Assembly (NCBI GenBank): GCA_902789505.1
Contig: CADAOO010000008.1
Location: 1-39,695, forward strand
Direction: 5' to 3'
Length of the DNA: 39,695 bases
DNA from: an uncultured Methanobrevibacter sp.
GTDB taxonomy: Archaea > Methanobacteriota > Methanobacteria > Methanobacteriales > Methanobacteriaceae
Under the pieces are notes generated by a model. It was not told where the DNA came from. It made no database searches and saw nothing but the letters and a program-made list of their open reading frames with translations. This document shows positions 8,456 through 16,779 of this stretch, one piece after another (position 1 is the first letter of the stretch; every line of letters begins with the position of its first letter). Made by a program: the position numbers and the translations under genes.

Positions 8456-8773
8456 CTAGTTTGAACTTCTCCATGTGTTTCCGCATTTTGCGCATCTGAT
8501 GAAATTTGTCGGGGCCTCATCGGCGGATCTTGTCTGCACCGTCCACCAGTAGCCCTTTGTTCCGCCACATTTATAGCATGTTATTGTTGTTGTAGGAAGT
8601 GCCACATCATTACTGTCTGTGACAATCACCTTCATTTCAGGTTTGGTTTCGCCTTCCATCATGTACTGTTCCTCAATATCTTCAGAACTTAATGACTTTT
8701 TATATCCGCATCTACATTCGACTTTACCGTTTTCGGGCATTAACATTGCACCACATTCAGGACAGAATTCCAT
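8456..8773 (-). CDS. tfs: Transcription factor S (TFS, archaeal transcript cleavage factor)
   Basis: This 105-residue protein rescues arrested RNA polymerase by stimulating RNA cleavage, like eukaryotic TFIIS. It has an RPB9-like N-terminal zinc ribbon (CPECG then CRCG). A linker of about 40 residues follows, then a C-terminal TFIIS ribbon with CYKCG and CAKCG pairs. The acidic pair in TRSADEAPT is the cleavage-stimulating D-E. The product ends with the usual NTWRSSN. A longer reading frame begins at a GTG five codons upstream (8788). However, those bases (GTGGTG) are the ribosome binding site for the ATG at 8773, which also gives the usual TFS N-terminus MEFCPECG. The gene follows a membrane-protein cluster but has its own A/T-rich leader. 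Confidence 0.95.
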   Translation of the reverse strand: MEFCPECGAMLMPENGKVECRCGYKKSLSSEDIEEQYMMEGETKPEMKVIVTDSNDVALPTTTITCYKCGGTKGYWWTVQTRSADEAPTNFIRCAKCGNTWRSSN

Positions 8774-8843
8774 ATTATAAAACACCACTAAAAATCAATA
8801 ACTATTAATTTAATCAATCAAGTAAATAAAATATTTGACTGAA

Positions 8844-9266
8844 CTATCCTTTCCGATAGTCCAGGTAATTAACTATTAAAATTATTACACCGAAAAGTGT
8901 CAGGTAAAATTCCTTGTTCAGGACAATGTCCGAACCTGCACCGTTATATCCCAAAGTTGCCAAAGTGTGTGATCCTGAAATCACGTTAGGTCCGAAACAA
9001 TGCGGCATCATCCAGACAAATATGAGTGAATAAACCGCAATATAAACTATTGCAAGAACAAACCTGGAATAATTGTTGGAAATGACCTCCGCATCCACCA
9101 GAAGGTTAATGCCGTATGCAGCAAACACATACATTCCACAGAAGGCTGAAATATATATCAAATCCCCCATTTTCAATGAGTCCAATCCGATATACAGCAT
9201 CAGTGTGATTAGAATTGATGCAATTAACGCTAAAATTGTATATCTTAAAAAATCACCGATTCTCAT
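8844..9266 (-). CDS. Four-helix membrane protein, paralogue of the next gene upstream
   Basis: This 140-residue protein is of unknown function. Four hydrophobic helices are visible at about residues 9-29, 34-55, 67-88 and 118-135. A loop between helices three and four contains CFGPNVISGSHTLATLGYNGAG. The protein is related to the 145-residue product encoded just upstream. Both share the order helix, helix, a short polar loop (INLLVDAEVISNNYSRF here, MEILIDGREIDNNAQRF there), helix, a MP...FG turn, and a final helix. The upstream stop and this start are directly adjacent, so the pair is translated together and may form a heteromer. It is probably the last gene of the ExbB/ExbD-like cluster. 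Confidence 0.8.
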   Translation of the reverse strand: MRIGDFLRYTILALIASILITLMLYIGLDSLKMGDLIYISAFCGMYVFAAYGINLLVDAEVISNNYSRFVLAIVYIAVYSLIFVWMMPHCFGPNVISGSHTLATLGYNGAGSDIVLNKEFYLTLFGVIILIVNYLDYRKG

Positions 9267-9704
9267 CTATTCACCCATTAATCCAAGTTCTTGTCTATAG
9301 AGAATTATGTTGAATATTATCATAAGGATTGCAAAAACACTTAGATAGAACAGTGTGCTCAATATGAAATCGAACTGTGCGCCGTTGAAGACAAAAGTCA
9401 GCGCGTCTGCAGCATTGAATCCTGCATGTCCGAATATCAGAGGCATTATAACCATGAACAGGATATCAAATATAATTATGAATATCAGCAGATATATGAA
9501 TCTCTGTGCATTGTTGTCAATTTCCCTTCCATCAATGAGTATTTCCATTCCATAAACAGTTAAAAAGTATAATCCAAACAGATTCCCAATGTATAATACT
9601 TCATTAAGGTTAAAAGTAGCTAAAAAATAGCATGCCACCCCTGCAATAATCAGAGCAGATGCAAAATTAAGTAGTATTGCCCTAATAAAATGTACTCTAT
9701 CCAT
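9267..9704 (-). CDS. Four-helix membrane protein, paralogue of the next gene downstream
   Basis: The 145 residues have four predicted membrane helices, at about 8-30, 36-52, 67-90 and 112-136. The polar stretch EILIDGREIDNNAQRF and the turn MPLIFGHAGFNAADAL correspond to similar places in the downstream protein. No enzyme or transporter motif is recognisable. The ribosome site GGTGATTTA precedes ATG. A gap of about 103 bases separates it from the ExbD-like gene upstream, so it may have its own promoter, although it points the same way. Its function is unknown; membership of the energised complex is inferred from position only. Confidence 0.78.
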   Translation of the reverse strand: MDRVHFIRAILLNFASALIIAGVACYFLATFNLNEVLYIGNLFGLYFLTVYGMEILIDGREIDNNAQRFIYLLIFIIIFDILFMVIMPLIFGHAGFNAADALTFVFNGAQFDFILSTLFYLSVFAILMIIFNIILYRQELGLMGE

Positions 9705-9807
9705 TAAATCACCAAATAATAAAATACAGAAAATCTGTTTTACAATAACATATTGGATTTAATAGTATATAAAAATTAATTAAAAAAAAAGTTTGAGTGT
9801 GAAAGGT

Positions 9808-10131
9808 TTAACCTTCCACCATAATCAGCTTACCCGTTGCGGGGTCCTTGTAAACTTTACCCATTTCAGTATAACCCTGACCTGAAGAGTTTGATGTGTC
9901 TGGAGTTTCATTTAACTGCTGGCCCTGGTCAACTTCAACAGTTTCCTTCTGCTGCATCTGGTCATGAATTGAAGTGGTTGGATCTATCATGGCCTGCATG
10001 TTCCAGCTTATGATAACAAAAACAAGAAATCCCACTGCAATTACAAGCATTGCATCCACAAGGTTCGATGTCCCAGCCATAGGATCTTCTTCAACTCTTC
10101 TTGACCTTCGTCTACTGCTTTTCCTTACCAT
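9808..10131 (-). CDS. DUF2149 protein, ExbD/TolR-like membrane subunit
   Basis: The 107 residues have an arginine-rich cytosolic N-terminus (MVRKSSRRRSRRVEED), a single membrane helix at about 26-44 and a polar outer tail of about 60 residues. The helix begins NLVDAMLVIAVGF. The aspartate (residue 26) sits where ExbD, TolR and MotB carry their proton-relay aspartate (pattern x-V/I-D-x-M-L-V), so this is probably the plug subunit of a proton-driven complex. The outer tail ends YKDPATGKLIMVEG, a block I associate with the DUF2149 family. It lacks a TonB-box-binding or peptidoglycan-binding domain. The gene starts 10 bases after the ExbB-like gene, consistent with one complex. Confidence 0.82.
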   Translation of the reverse strand: MVRKSSRRRSRRVEEDPMAGTSNLVDAMLVIAVGFLVFVIISWNMQAMIDPTTSIHDQMQQKETVEVDQGQQLNETPDTSNSSGQGYTEMGKVYKDPATGKLIMVEG

Positions 10132-10141
10132 AAAATCACTA

Positions 10142-10783
10142 TCAACCCATATAATCTAAAACTGAATCAATTAAAGCATCCAAATCAGACAAGTAACGGT
10201 CATACCAGCTTGCCCTTATCTTTCCTATAACATAACACAAAGCACCGGAACCGATACCTACAATGGTTGTGTTGAAAGCAACTGTCAGGGAACTGGCCAG
10301 CGTATTGATATCACCAGCACCCAATGCGGCAAGTCCCGGACCCATAGGGATTAAAGTACCCATCAGACCAAGGGTCGGGCCGATACGAGTGATGATATCT
10401 GTTTTTTTTAGTTTTTCCATTGTCTTTTCTTCTTCGAATTCATATAATTTACGTGCCAATGCTTCCCTTGAAGTCTTTCCCAAACTCTGGGATGATGCGA
10501 TTTCAGTCAAAACCTTCCTTTGGGATTTCGGAATTTTCGCATTTGAAATTATATTTTTCAACTCTTCAACAGAACCAGCAGCATTTATTTCATAAATTAA
10601 ATCTCTGATGGTTCCAACAGGAACCTTGCGTCTTGAAGTATACTCCGCAATCAATCCACCCAGTGAAATGATGGAAATAATAACGATTACAAGCAGAATA
10701 ATCAATACCGGAATTGTCAAACTTTGTGAAATTACATCAAGAGAACCTGTTAAAAACTCTCCGCCTGGAATATTTAAAGCCAT
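10142..10783 (-). CDS. MotA/TolQ/ExbB proton-channel family protein
   Basis: This 213-residue protein is a probable proton-conducting subunit of an ion-motive-force-driven membrane machine. It has three membrane helices, as in ExbB: about residues 22-46, a second at about 138-158 (RIGPTLGLMGTLIPMGPGL) and a third at about 165-190. The second contains the family's characteristic G-P-x-x-G-L-x-G-T-x-I motif. The third contains the threonine-rich LTVAFNTTIVGI, in which threonines line the proton path. A large cytosolic loop (about 48-135) lies between helices one and two. The ATG follows an AGGTGA ribosome site. It sits 14 bases after the DUF2162-type gene and 10 bases before the ExbD-like gene. 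Confidence 0.93.
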   Translation of the reverse strand: MALNIPGGEFLTGSLDVISQSLTIPVLIILLVIVIISIISLGGLIAEYTSRRKVPVGTIRDLIYEINAAGSVEELKNIISNAKIPKSQRKVLTEIASSQSLGKTSREALARKLYEFEEEKTMEKLKKTDIITRIGPTLGLMGTLIPMGPGLAALGAGDINTLASSLTVAFNTTIVGIGSGALCYVIGKIRASWYDRYLSDLDALIDSVLDYMG

Positions 10784-10797
10784 ATTTTTTCACCTAA

Positions 10798-11505
10798 TTA
10801 TTCTAAAATATTATCTCTCTTGTTCATAACGACGCCCCCAAGGATTAAAATAGCAAAAGCGACAATTATCATAAGGACATCTTGAGGAGAACCAATAGTG
10901 ATAGGGCTTGAAGTTTTTGATAAAACCCCTGCGATGTTTGGTATTACAATTGCTGAAAGCAGGAAGTAGGCACCCAAAAGCAACATGAAATTGCCCAAAA
11001 TAACCGGATAAGGCTTTTTAATAGACTTCACAATGGCATTTGATGCAAAATAAGTTACAATCATGACGCCCACCAAAGCGGCGGCCGCATACCAACTAAG
11101 ATCTAGTGAAGTAACGCCTATGGTTGGAGCCACTATCAGAACGCTTGCAATAATTGAACCGAAACAGCATGGACAAGGAGCTATAATAGCCAGAGAGGTT
11201 GCAGTGGATGTATTCTTATCATGTATTTTCCACTCCCTAATAGTAAACAAACCTGCAATAATCATGATTGAAGCCATTATAATATAAAAAATCGTATTAT
11301 AACTGTAAATGGCCTGAACCAATTGATCAGCATATAATGAAGCGATGGCAGATATAAGAACCACACCTCCACCATACAGTATGCAGATTAATGCAAATAA
11401 TTTCTTTGGCAAATTGGCCAAACCTGACGCCAGCCCTATTTTTATACCAAAAACAATGACCGATGCAAAAATACCAACTTGCCACAAAACACTCATCATA
11501 TCCAT
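10798..11505 (-). CDS. DUF2162-type multispanning membrane protein (putative transporter)
   Basis: The 235 residues have about six membrane helices: about 8-27, 34-57, 72-92, 110-130, 140-160 and 205-225. The segment IIAPCPCCFGSIIASVLI (about 108-125) places a C-x-C-C cluster in or next to a membrane helix. That is consistent with metal or thiol chemistry. The overall plan recalls LysE/CcdA-like small transporters. I assign DUF2162 from the combination with ExbB and DUF2149 homologues next door, an arrangement known in other methanogens. It is the first gene of the tightly packed trio, and an upstream A/T-rich region separates it from the anchored surface protein. Confidence 0.7.
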   Translation of the reverse strand: MDMMSVLWQVGIFASVIVFGIKIGLASGLANLPKKLFALICILYGGGVVLISAIASLYADQLVQAIYSYNTIFYIIMASIMIIAGLFTIREWKIHDKNTSTATSLAIIAPCPCCFGSIIASVLIVAPTIGVTSLDLSWYAAAALVGVMIVTYFASNAIVKSIKKPYPVILGNFMLLLGAYFLLSAIVIPNIAGVLSKTSSPITIGSPQDVLMIIVAFAILILGGVVMNKRDNILE

Positions 11506-11748
11506 ATTAAATTCCCCATATCAAATTAAATTTATTCATTACCAATTAAATATTACTCAATTATATTATATATATTATTATTGAATATCGATGTGTATAA
11601 AATTAACATCAATATAATATTTACATTACACAAATAAAAGATTTTTGATTAAAGAACAATGCAACTTGATATTGGATTAAAAGCTGATTGAGTAACATTT
11701 CCAATCAGAAAAGACATCGCGGTAATCAAATCTAAAAAAAAGAAAAAA

Positions 11749-11772
11749 ATATTTCACAAAATTGTGAAATAT
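11749..11772 (-). terminator. Hairpin plus T-tract terminator of the 635-residue surface protein gene
   Basis: An 11-base perfect inverted repeat (ATATTTCACAA / TTGTGAAATAT, 2-base loop) begins just after the stop codon. On the minus strand it is followed by TTTTTTTCTTTTTTTT. The arrangement looks like an intrinsic terminator, more elaborate than the simple T-tracts elsewhere in the window. Confidence 0.75.
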
Positions 11773-11778
11773 AAAATT

Positions 11779-13686
11779 TTAACGTTTTGAATAACTAGCA
11801 CCGAATATGACACATATAATTAAAATTGCGACTATATTATATAGTATATTGTAAGGGCTCCCGCCGCCTGCAGGCTTCTCGACTTTTTTAGGCTCTAACT
11901 TTTTAACATCGGACAAATTCGGACTGCTGGCATTAGTCTGGTTTGTGATGTTAGTATTATTGGCCATGTTATTACCCATCAAAGACAATCCGCATACATC
12001 ATAGGGATAAACATATTGAGGATAGTGAGTATGATGTTTTGGAGCCGGAGCAGGATGTTTTCCATACAGACCCAAATCATAGGCAATGGCATCGCCCTGC
12101 CTTTTAACTTCACCAGATTCAATCAGTTTTCCGCTTTCAGATACATATTTCAAGCCGTAAGATACTATATTGTCACTGTCTGCGCTACTTACCCATAAGA
12201 AATAGAATACTAAATCCTTCCACAATGGAGTGTTTATAGATATTAAATTCTTACATATTTCATAGCCGAATACGTCAATAATGCCTTCAATAGCATCATA
12301 GGTATCCAACCCATTGACTTTAACATGCCCTGCAGAGGTTAAAACGTAAAAATTTTGATAATACTTATCAACATCAATACCCTGTGATTTAAAGTAATCT
12401 AAAGCCTTTTTACCAGCGTCCACACCAATCTGCCTAATATCGTTTGGTGTTAACTCACCGGCAGCATTAAACGTTTCATTCATCACAGATTCATCAGGAT
12501 TTAAATTATTCTCTACCATTTCTTTTATATCAGTTTGATCATAACTCATTACGGTAATCATTCTAGATTGAAAAGTGTTATCCTCCAAATTATATCCAAT
12601 CATTTTATTATCATTTGAATCAACACCAAAGTACGCACTTTTATCTGGAGCATACCAAATAAACGCATTATCATCAGAGTCTCCTGAAACACCAATAATA
12701 TACTTTCCAGTATTGTCGAGAGGTAAATCAGTATCATCATTTAGATTATATTCCAATAAGGTTTGAACCATGCTGTGTTCAAGTGTAAGAGCCGCAAAAT
12801 CATGATATACACTTTTACCAGAAGACAAGACACATTCTGATAATCCATTGGACAAGGACTTAACACTAGATGGAGCACCGTCATCAGACAGAAACTTCTC
12901 TAATTTCATCCAAAGACCAACAGAATCTTGTGGACCCACGTTATTAGAATATATAGGAGTTATATCACCAGTTTTATAGAACACCATAGTGAGAAATTCT
13001 CCTTTCTTAATAAAGAATGCGATATTTATTAAACCTGATTCCATTGAAGATAATTTAATAAGATTACCTTTTCTATAAGTTACATATCCATTAGAAGCAT
13101 CATTGATTCCATTCAACACATTTTCTACAGCTACATTATCAATTTCGTTTTCTCCAACTTCCGCAATGACCAGAATCCCATCCGCAGATTCGAAACGGGA
13201 TATCTCATTAGCAGAAACTGTTATTTCATGCCCAAATTTGTAATAATCATCACTTAAATCACTTTCAATCTCCATAGATGCAACATCTACAGGAATTGAA
13301 ATATTATTTTCACCGTTATCAAATAATTCAACATCAGAAACGAAAACTACGCCTTCAACACCCGCACCATTGCTGGAAAGTAAAAAATCAGCACCAATAA
13401 GGGAATCTAAAGCTCTATTTTCAATTTCAACCACATTTTTACTATTTAAATAAATCGGAATATCCTCCTCAATATCATCACACGATGATTTGATATCATT
13501 CAAATCAGAAGATTTGAAATTGCTAACTGATACATATTCATCATTCGTGACTTCTATTTGAGTATTTTCATGATTTAAGGACAAATCAACATCGGATGCA
13601 GTTATTTCATCACTCGCAGATACAACTCCAAGCAAACTTAGTGTTAAAATCAATAAAGTAACCATAACAACACCGTGTTTGATCAT
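11779..13686 (-). CDS. Large secreted, C-terminally anchored surface protein of unknown function
   Basis: The 635 residues open with a signal peptide (about 1-25, hydrophobic VVMVTLLILTLSLLGVVSAS). An acidic extracellular body without recognisable repeats follows. Near the C-terminus is a Pro/His/Tyr-rich stretch, GKHPAPAPKHHTHYPQYVYP (about 545-564). An Asn/Thr/Ser spacer (NNTNITNQTNASSPN), a lysine-proline segment and a final membrane helix (about 612-630) ending in basic SKR complete it. It is therefore exposed on the cell surface and tethered by its tail. The histidines could bind metal, but that is a guess. The start ATG follows AGGAGTAATTC. It shares orientation with the DUF2162/ExbB/ExbD-like cluster 270 bases downstream but has its own strong terminator. 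No Cna_B, Ig or PbH1 repeats were seen. Confidence 0.8.
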   Translation of the reverse strand: MIKHGVVMVTLLILTLSLLGVVSASDEITASDVDLSLNHENTQIEVTNDEYVSVSNFKSSDLNDIKSSCDDIEEDIPIYLNSKNVVEIENRALDSLIGADFLLSSNGAGVEGVVFVSDVELFDNGENNISIPVDVASMEIESDLSDDYYKFGHEITVSANEISRFESADGILVIAEVGENEIDNVAVENVLNGINDASNGYVTYRKGNLIKLSSMESGLINIAFFIKKGEFLTMVFYKTGDITPIYSNNVGPQDSVGLWMKLEKFLSDDGAPSSVKSLSNGLSECVLSSGKSVYHDFAALTLEHSMVQTLLEYNLNDDTDLPLDNTGKYIIGVSGDSDDNAFIWYAPDKSAYFGVDSNDNKMIGYNLEDNTFQSRMITVMSYDQTDIKEMVENNLNPDESVMNETFNAAGELTPNDIRQIGVDAGKKALDYFKSQGIDVDKYYQNFYVLTSAGHVKVNGLDTYDAIEGIIDVFGYEICKNLISINTPLWKDLVFYFLWVSSADSDNIVSYGLKYVSESGKLIESGEVKRQGDAIAYDLGLYGKHPAPAPKHHTHYPQYVYPYDVCGLSLMGNNMANNTNITNQTNASSPNLSDVKKLEPKKVEKPAGGGSPYNILYNIVAILIICVIFGASYSKR

Positions 13687-13705
13687 GAATTACTCCTAAT
13701 TTTCT

Positions 13706-13729
13706 GTATAATTAATTGCGCAATTATAC
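13706..13729. promoter_or_regulatory. Palindrome AATTGCGCAATT within a larger inverted repeat, upstream of the surface protein gene
   Basis: A perfect 12-base palindrome (13714-13725) is nested in an inverted repeat whose arms are GTATAATT (13706-13713) and AATTATAC (13722-13729). It lies 20-43 bases before the start of the 635-residue protein gene, in the divergent region shared with the CoA ligase gene. It is a likely operator or a hairpin in the leader. Confidence 0.5.
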
Positions 13730-13891
13730 ATACATCAAACTAGTAACACCTATTCCGCACATAAATGCAAAACAGCATTACCGGTTTAATATTTCTAATT
13801 TATTTTTAAAAAAATTTACTATAATTCAGCAGAAATTCGACTATAAAATTTTTAAAGTCAAAAAACAATATATAATTATTAAAAAAAAATA

Positions 13892-15205
13892 ATGAGGCAA
13901 AACATGTTTTGGAACGAAAAGATTGAAACAATGCCAAGAGAGGAACTTGAAGAGTTGCAACTGAAAAAACTTCAAGCAACCGTTAAAAGAGCATTCGATA
14001 AGATACCCTACTATAACAAAAAATATAGTGCAGCTGAAGTTTATCCCGAAGACATAGAAACCTTAAAGGACATAGAAAAACTTCCGTTCATTACAAAAGA
14101 CGACTTAAGAGAAAGCTATCCCTTTGGTCTTTTTGCAGTTGATATCAAAGACATAAAAGAGCTGCACTCATCATCAGGTACAACAGGAAAACCGGTTGTT
14201 TCAGGTTATACCGAAAAAGACCTTGATACTTGGGCTGAAACAATAGCCCGTGGATTGACCATGATGGGCATAGGGGAAAATGACATTATCCAGAATACAC
14301 ATGGATACGGAATGTTTACAGGAGGATTTGGAGTTCACTACGGGTCACACAAAGTCGGCGCTGCAATCATCCCAATTTCCACCGGACAGACCCGAAGGCA
14401 AATTGAAATCATGAGCGATTTCGGTACAACATGCCTAATCTTTACCCCTTCATACGGAATTCACATTGGTGAGGTTGCCCTTGATGATGGAATCGATCCT
14501 AAAAAACTTGGAATAAAAGCAATCGGATTTGGAGCGGAAGGCTGGACTGAAGAGATAAGGCAAAGGGTAGAAGAGCTTTTCGGTGCCAAAGCATACAACA
14601 TATATGGATTGACCGAGTTAACCGGTCCTGGCGTAGGAATGGAATGCAGCCAGCAGAATGGGCTGCACATAGCTGAAGACATTTACTATCCCGAAATAAT
14701 AGACCCTAACACCCGGAAAGTTTTAGGGGAAAACCAACCTGGAGAACTTGTTTTGACAAACCTTCAAAGAGAAGGAATGCCTGTGATAAGATTCAGAACA
14801 AAGGATTTGACCAAAATCACTTATGAAAAATGCGGATGCGGAAGAACACATGCAAGAATGAGCAGAATTACAGGCAGGTCCGACGATATGCTCAAAGTTA
14901 AAGGAGTAGCTATTTTCCCATCACAGATAGAAAAAGCACTGCTTAAGGTTGGTGATGTAGAGCCTCATTATATGATTATAGTTACAAGACCTGGAACTTT
15001 GGATGAAATCGAAATCAAAGTGGAAGCATCAAAGGACCTCTTCTTTGACGGCGTTAAAGAAATGATGACAATACAGGAAAAAATCGGCAAATCCGTGGAA
15101 AATGAAACAGGCATCAGAGCAAAAATAACTCTTGTTGAGCCAAAAACCCTTCCAAGATTTGAAGGAAAAGCAAAAAGAGTAATAGACAAAAGAAATTTAC
15201 ATTAG
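13892..15205 (+). CDS. paaK: Phenylacetate-CoA ligase (PaaK-type AMP-forming aryl-CoA ligase)
   Basis: This 437-residue cytosolic adenylating enzyme joins an aryl acid, typically phenylacetate or indoleacetate, to CoA with ATP. The family's blocks are present in order: an N-terminal FWNEKIETMPREELEELQ, the P-loop-like SSSGTTGKPV (about 93-102), YGLTELTGPG (about 234-243) and the C-terminal GRSDDMLKVKGVAIFPSQIE. A short cysteine motif, KCGCGR, precedes the last. In methanogens the enzyme is thought to work with indolepyruvate oxidoreductase to recover exogenous aryl acids for aromatic amino acids. That function is known for the family, not shown here. The next gene, an ACT-domain protein eight bases on, is its usual partner. 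Confidence 0.92.
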   Translation: MRQNMFWNEKIETMPREELEELQLKKLQATVKRAFDKIPYYNKKYSAAEVYPEDIETLKDIEKLPFITKDDLRESYPFGLFAVDIKDIKELHSSSGTTGKPVVSGYTEKDLDTWAETIARGLTMMGIGENDIIQNTHGYGMFTGGFGVHYGSHKVGAAIIPISTGQTRRQIEIMSDFGTTCLIFTPSYGIHIGEVALDDGIDPKKLGIKAIGFGAEGWTEEIRQRVEELFGAKAYNIYGLTELTGPGVGMECSQQNGLHIAEDIYYPEIIDPNTRKVLGENQPGELVLTNLQREGMPVIRFRTKDLTKITYEKCGCGRTHARMSRITGRSDDMLKVKGVAIFPSQIEKALLKVGDVEPHYMIIVTRPGTLDEIEIKVEASKDLFFDGVKEMMTIQEKIGKSVENETGIRAKITLVEPKTLPRFEGKAKRVIDKRNLH

Positions 15206-15213
15206 GTGATGAC

Positions 15214-15645
15214 ATGAAAATCAAACAGTTATCAATATTTTTACAGAACAGAATGGGAAGCCTTTCAAAACCTCTTGAAGTACTCAGCAATGCCAACGTC
15301 AACATAAGAGCAATGTGCATGGCAGACACTTCTGAATTCGGTATTTTAAGACTTGTTGTTGACAATCCTGAAAAGGGAAAAGAGGCACTTGAAGAAAGCG
15401 GCTTTCTTGTGAAAATCACAGAAATCATTGGTGTTGAAATGAACGACACTCCAGGAGGTCTTACAAACGTCCTGAATATCATTAAAGATAATGAAATTGA
15501 TTTGGAATATCTTTACGCTTTCACTCATGAAAAAGAAGGAAAAGCAATTTTATTACTCCATTCAGATGACATAGACAGATTAATATCTGTTCTAAAAGAC
15601 AGCGACATAACAGTTGTCCAGTCTAATGAAGTCTACAATTTATAA
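15214..15645 (+). CDS. Two-ACT-domain protein, partner of the CoA ligase
   Basis: This 143-residue small-molecule-binding protein consists of two tandem ACT domains: residues about 1-68 (MKIKQLSIFLQNRMGSLSKP...) and about 70-143 (IIGVEMNDTPGGLTNVLNII...). Each has the beta-alpha-beta opening with a G-x-L loop where ACT domains bind amino acids. There is no catalytic domain. The ribosome site GGTGATGAC overlaps the end of the CoA-ligase gene, so the two are translated together. The likely role is amino-acid-responsive control of the ligase pathway, for example sensing an aromatic amino acid. The ligand cannot be read from sequence. Confidence 0.9.
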   Translation: MKIKQLSIFLQNRMGSLSKPLEVLSNANVNIRAMCMADTSEFGILRLVVDNPEKGKEALEESGFLVKITEIIGVEMNDTPGGLTNVLNIIKDNEIDLEYLYAFTHEKEGKAILLLHSDDIDRLISVLKDSDITVVQSNEVYNL

Positions 15646-15690
15646 TGGAAAAAACCAGCCCAATTCAGTTAACATAAAGGGTGATTGCAG

Positions 15691-16472
15691 GTGGAATTAA
15701 TAGTTGAGGAAACAATAAGGCTTATCATAGAAATAGCCATTTTCTTAGTTTTGATGGTAATTTTCAAGTATTTTTATTCCAAACTTAAGAATAATCATTC
15801 AAGGATATTGAATCCCTCAGAATATTTCCCCGAAGAGGAACTCCAATCATTGAAACAAATATTTTACCTAATCATGATGGGATTCTTCTTTGTAATCATT
15901 TTATATACCCTGGTTTTTGTTAATGGGGATTTATATACTTTTCAATAATTGATATTATTATTTCATTATACCTTGCAGTAAACCTGGATAAAAGTTCACT
16001 GAAAAATAAGCTTTTACTTATTTTAATAATCCCGTACGGTTCTCTAACCTTTCTGCTGTTTGGATATACACTTATAGGCATATTGGATTTAATACATATT
16101 CCTGTATACATTTACTTTATAAAACTATACTACGACAAATTCAAAGAATACACCGAGTCAAACAGTTTAGGAATAACTATACTTTTATTATTCACAATAA
16201 TTTTTATCAGTTTCTTCATCACACAATTTACTGAAGGCGTTAATCCCCTTGATTCACTTGTCATGGTTTCAAACGCATTTACAAGTAACGGATATGCTAT
16301 TTTAGGTAACAGTACTGTTGGAAAGATTAATTCAATAATCCTAGTATGGGGAGGTTATTTATTATCCGGAGTAGGTACCGCAACCCTGGCTTCCGCAATC
16401 CTGATAAGACACTTCAACAGCCGATTCGAAAAACTAGAAAAAATGATTGAAGAGAACAATAAGAAAGATTAA
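15691..16472 (+). pseudogene. Multispanning channel-like membrane protein, split by a one-base deletion
   Basis: The first part (GTG at 15691 after AAAGGGTGATT, to a stop at 15949-15951) encodes two membrane helices and ends ...VFVNGDLYTFQ. The next frame carries on at once with SIIDIIISLYLAVNLDKSS and runs to 16472. It adds about four more hydrophobic segments and the loop DSLVMVSNAFTSNGYAILGN, then GGYLLSGVGTATLASAILIR and a lysine/glutamate-rich tail. Restoring one T in the four-T run at 15939-15942 gives an uninterrupted protein of about 260 residues. The loop between the last two helices recalls the pore loops of K+ channels or TrkH, but lacks a clear TxGYG filter, so the channel idea is tentative. 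It may be a pseudogene, an assembly error or, less likely, programmed frameshifting. Confidence 0.7.
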
Positions 16473-16504
16473 AAAAAAGGTTGGGAAAATAATTAGAATC
16501 AAAT

Positions 16505-16777
16505 CTAAATTATTTTCATGGCTTCAAGCATGGATTGTAAACCTAAAATAATAATGGCCAATCCACCGATGATTTCGATGTAATCCGCATATTTTATAGC
16601 GACTTTTGTACCGTATGTACCAAGCAAAAGCCAGATTATGACTAAAATAACACTTAAAGTACACAATACGAACGGATCAACACGTGCCACAGCACCCTGA
16701 GATGCCAAAATCAGGTTTTCGATGTTTCCGAAAACAAGTAAACCTGTGAATGGAGCATAATCTTTTAAGTTAACCAT
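16505..16777 (-). CDS. Three-helix small membrane protein, second of a tandem pair
   Basis: The 90 residues have three helices at about 8-27, 36-57 and 66-86. The first contains FGNIENLILASQG, and the third the glycine-rich IIGGLAIIILGLQSMLEAM. The pattern of a polar N/E/N motif in helix one and a G-G-L-x-I-x-x-L-G-L helix three resembles one half of the inverted-repeat transporters of the LysE/MntP/CadD/TerC group, in which two such three-helix units are fused. The ribosome site AGGAAGTG precedes ATG, and the gene begins two bases after the stop of its paralogue. A heterodimer of the two gene products is a reasonable guess. The substrate is unknown; a metal ion is possible by family analogy. 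Confidence 0.8.
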   Translation of the reverse strand: MVNLKDYAPFTGLLVFGNIENLILASQGAVARVDPFVLCTLSVILVIIWLLLGTYGTKVAIKYADYIEIIGGLAIIILGLQSMLEAMKII

Positions 16778-16779
16778 GA

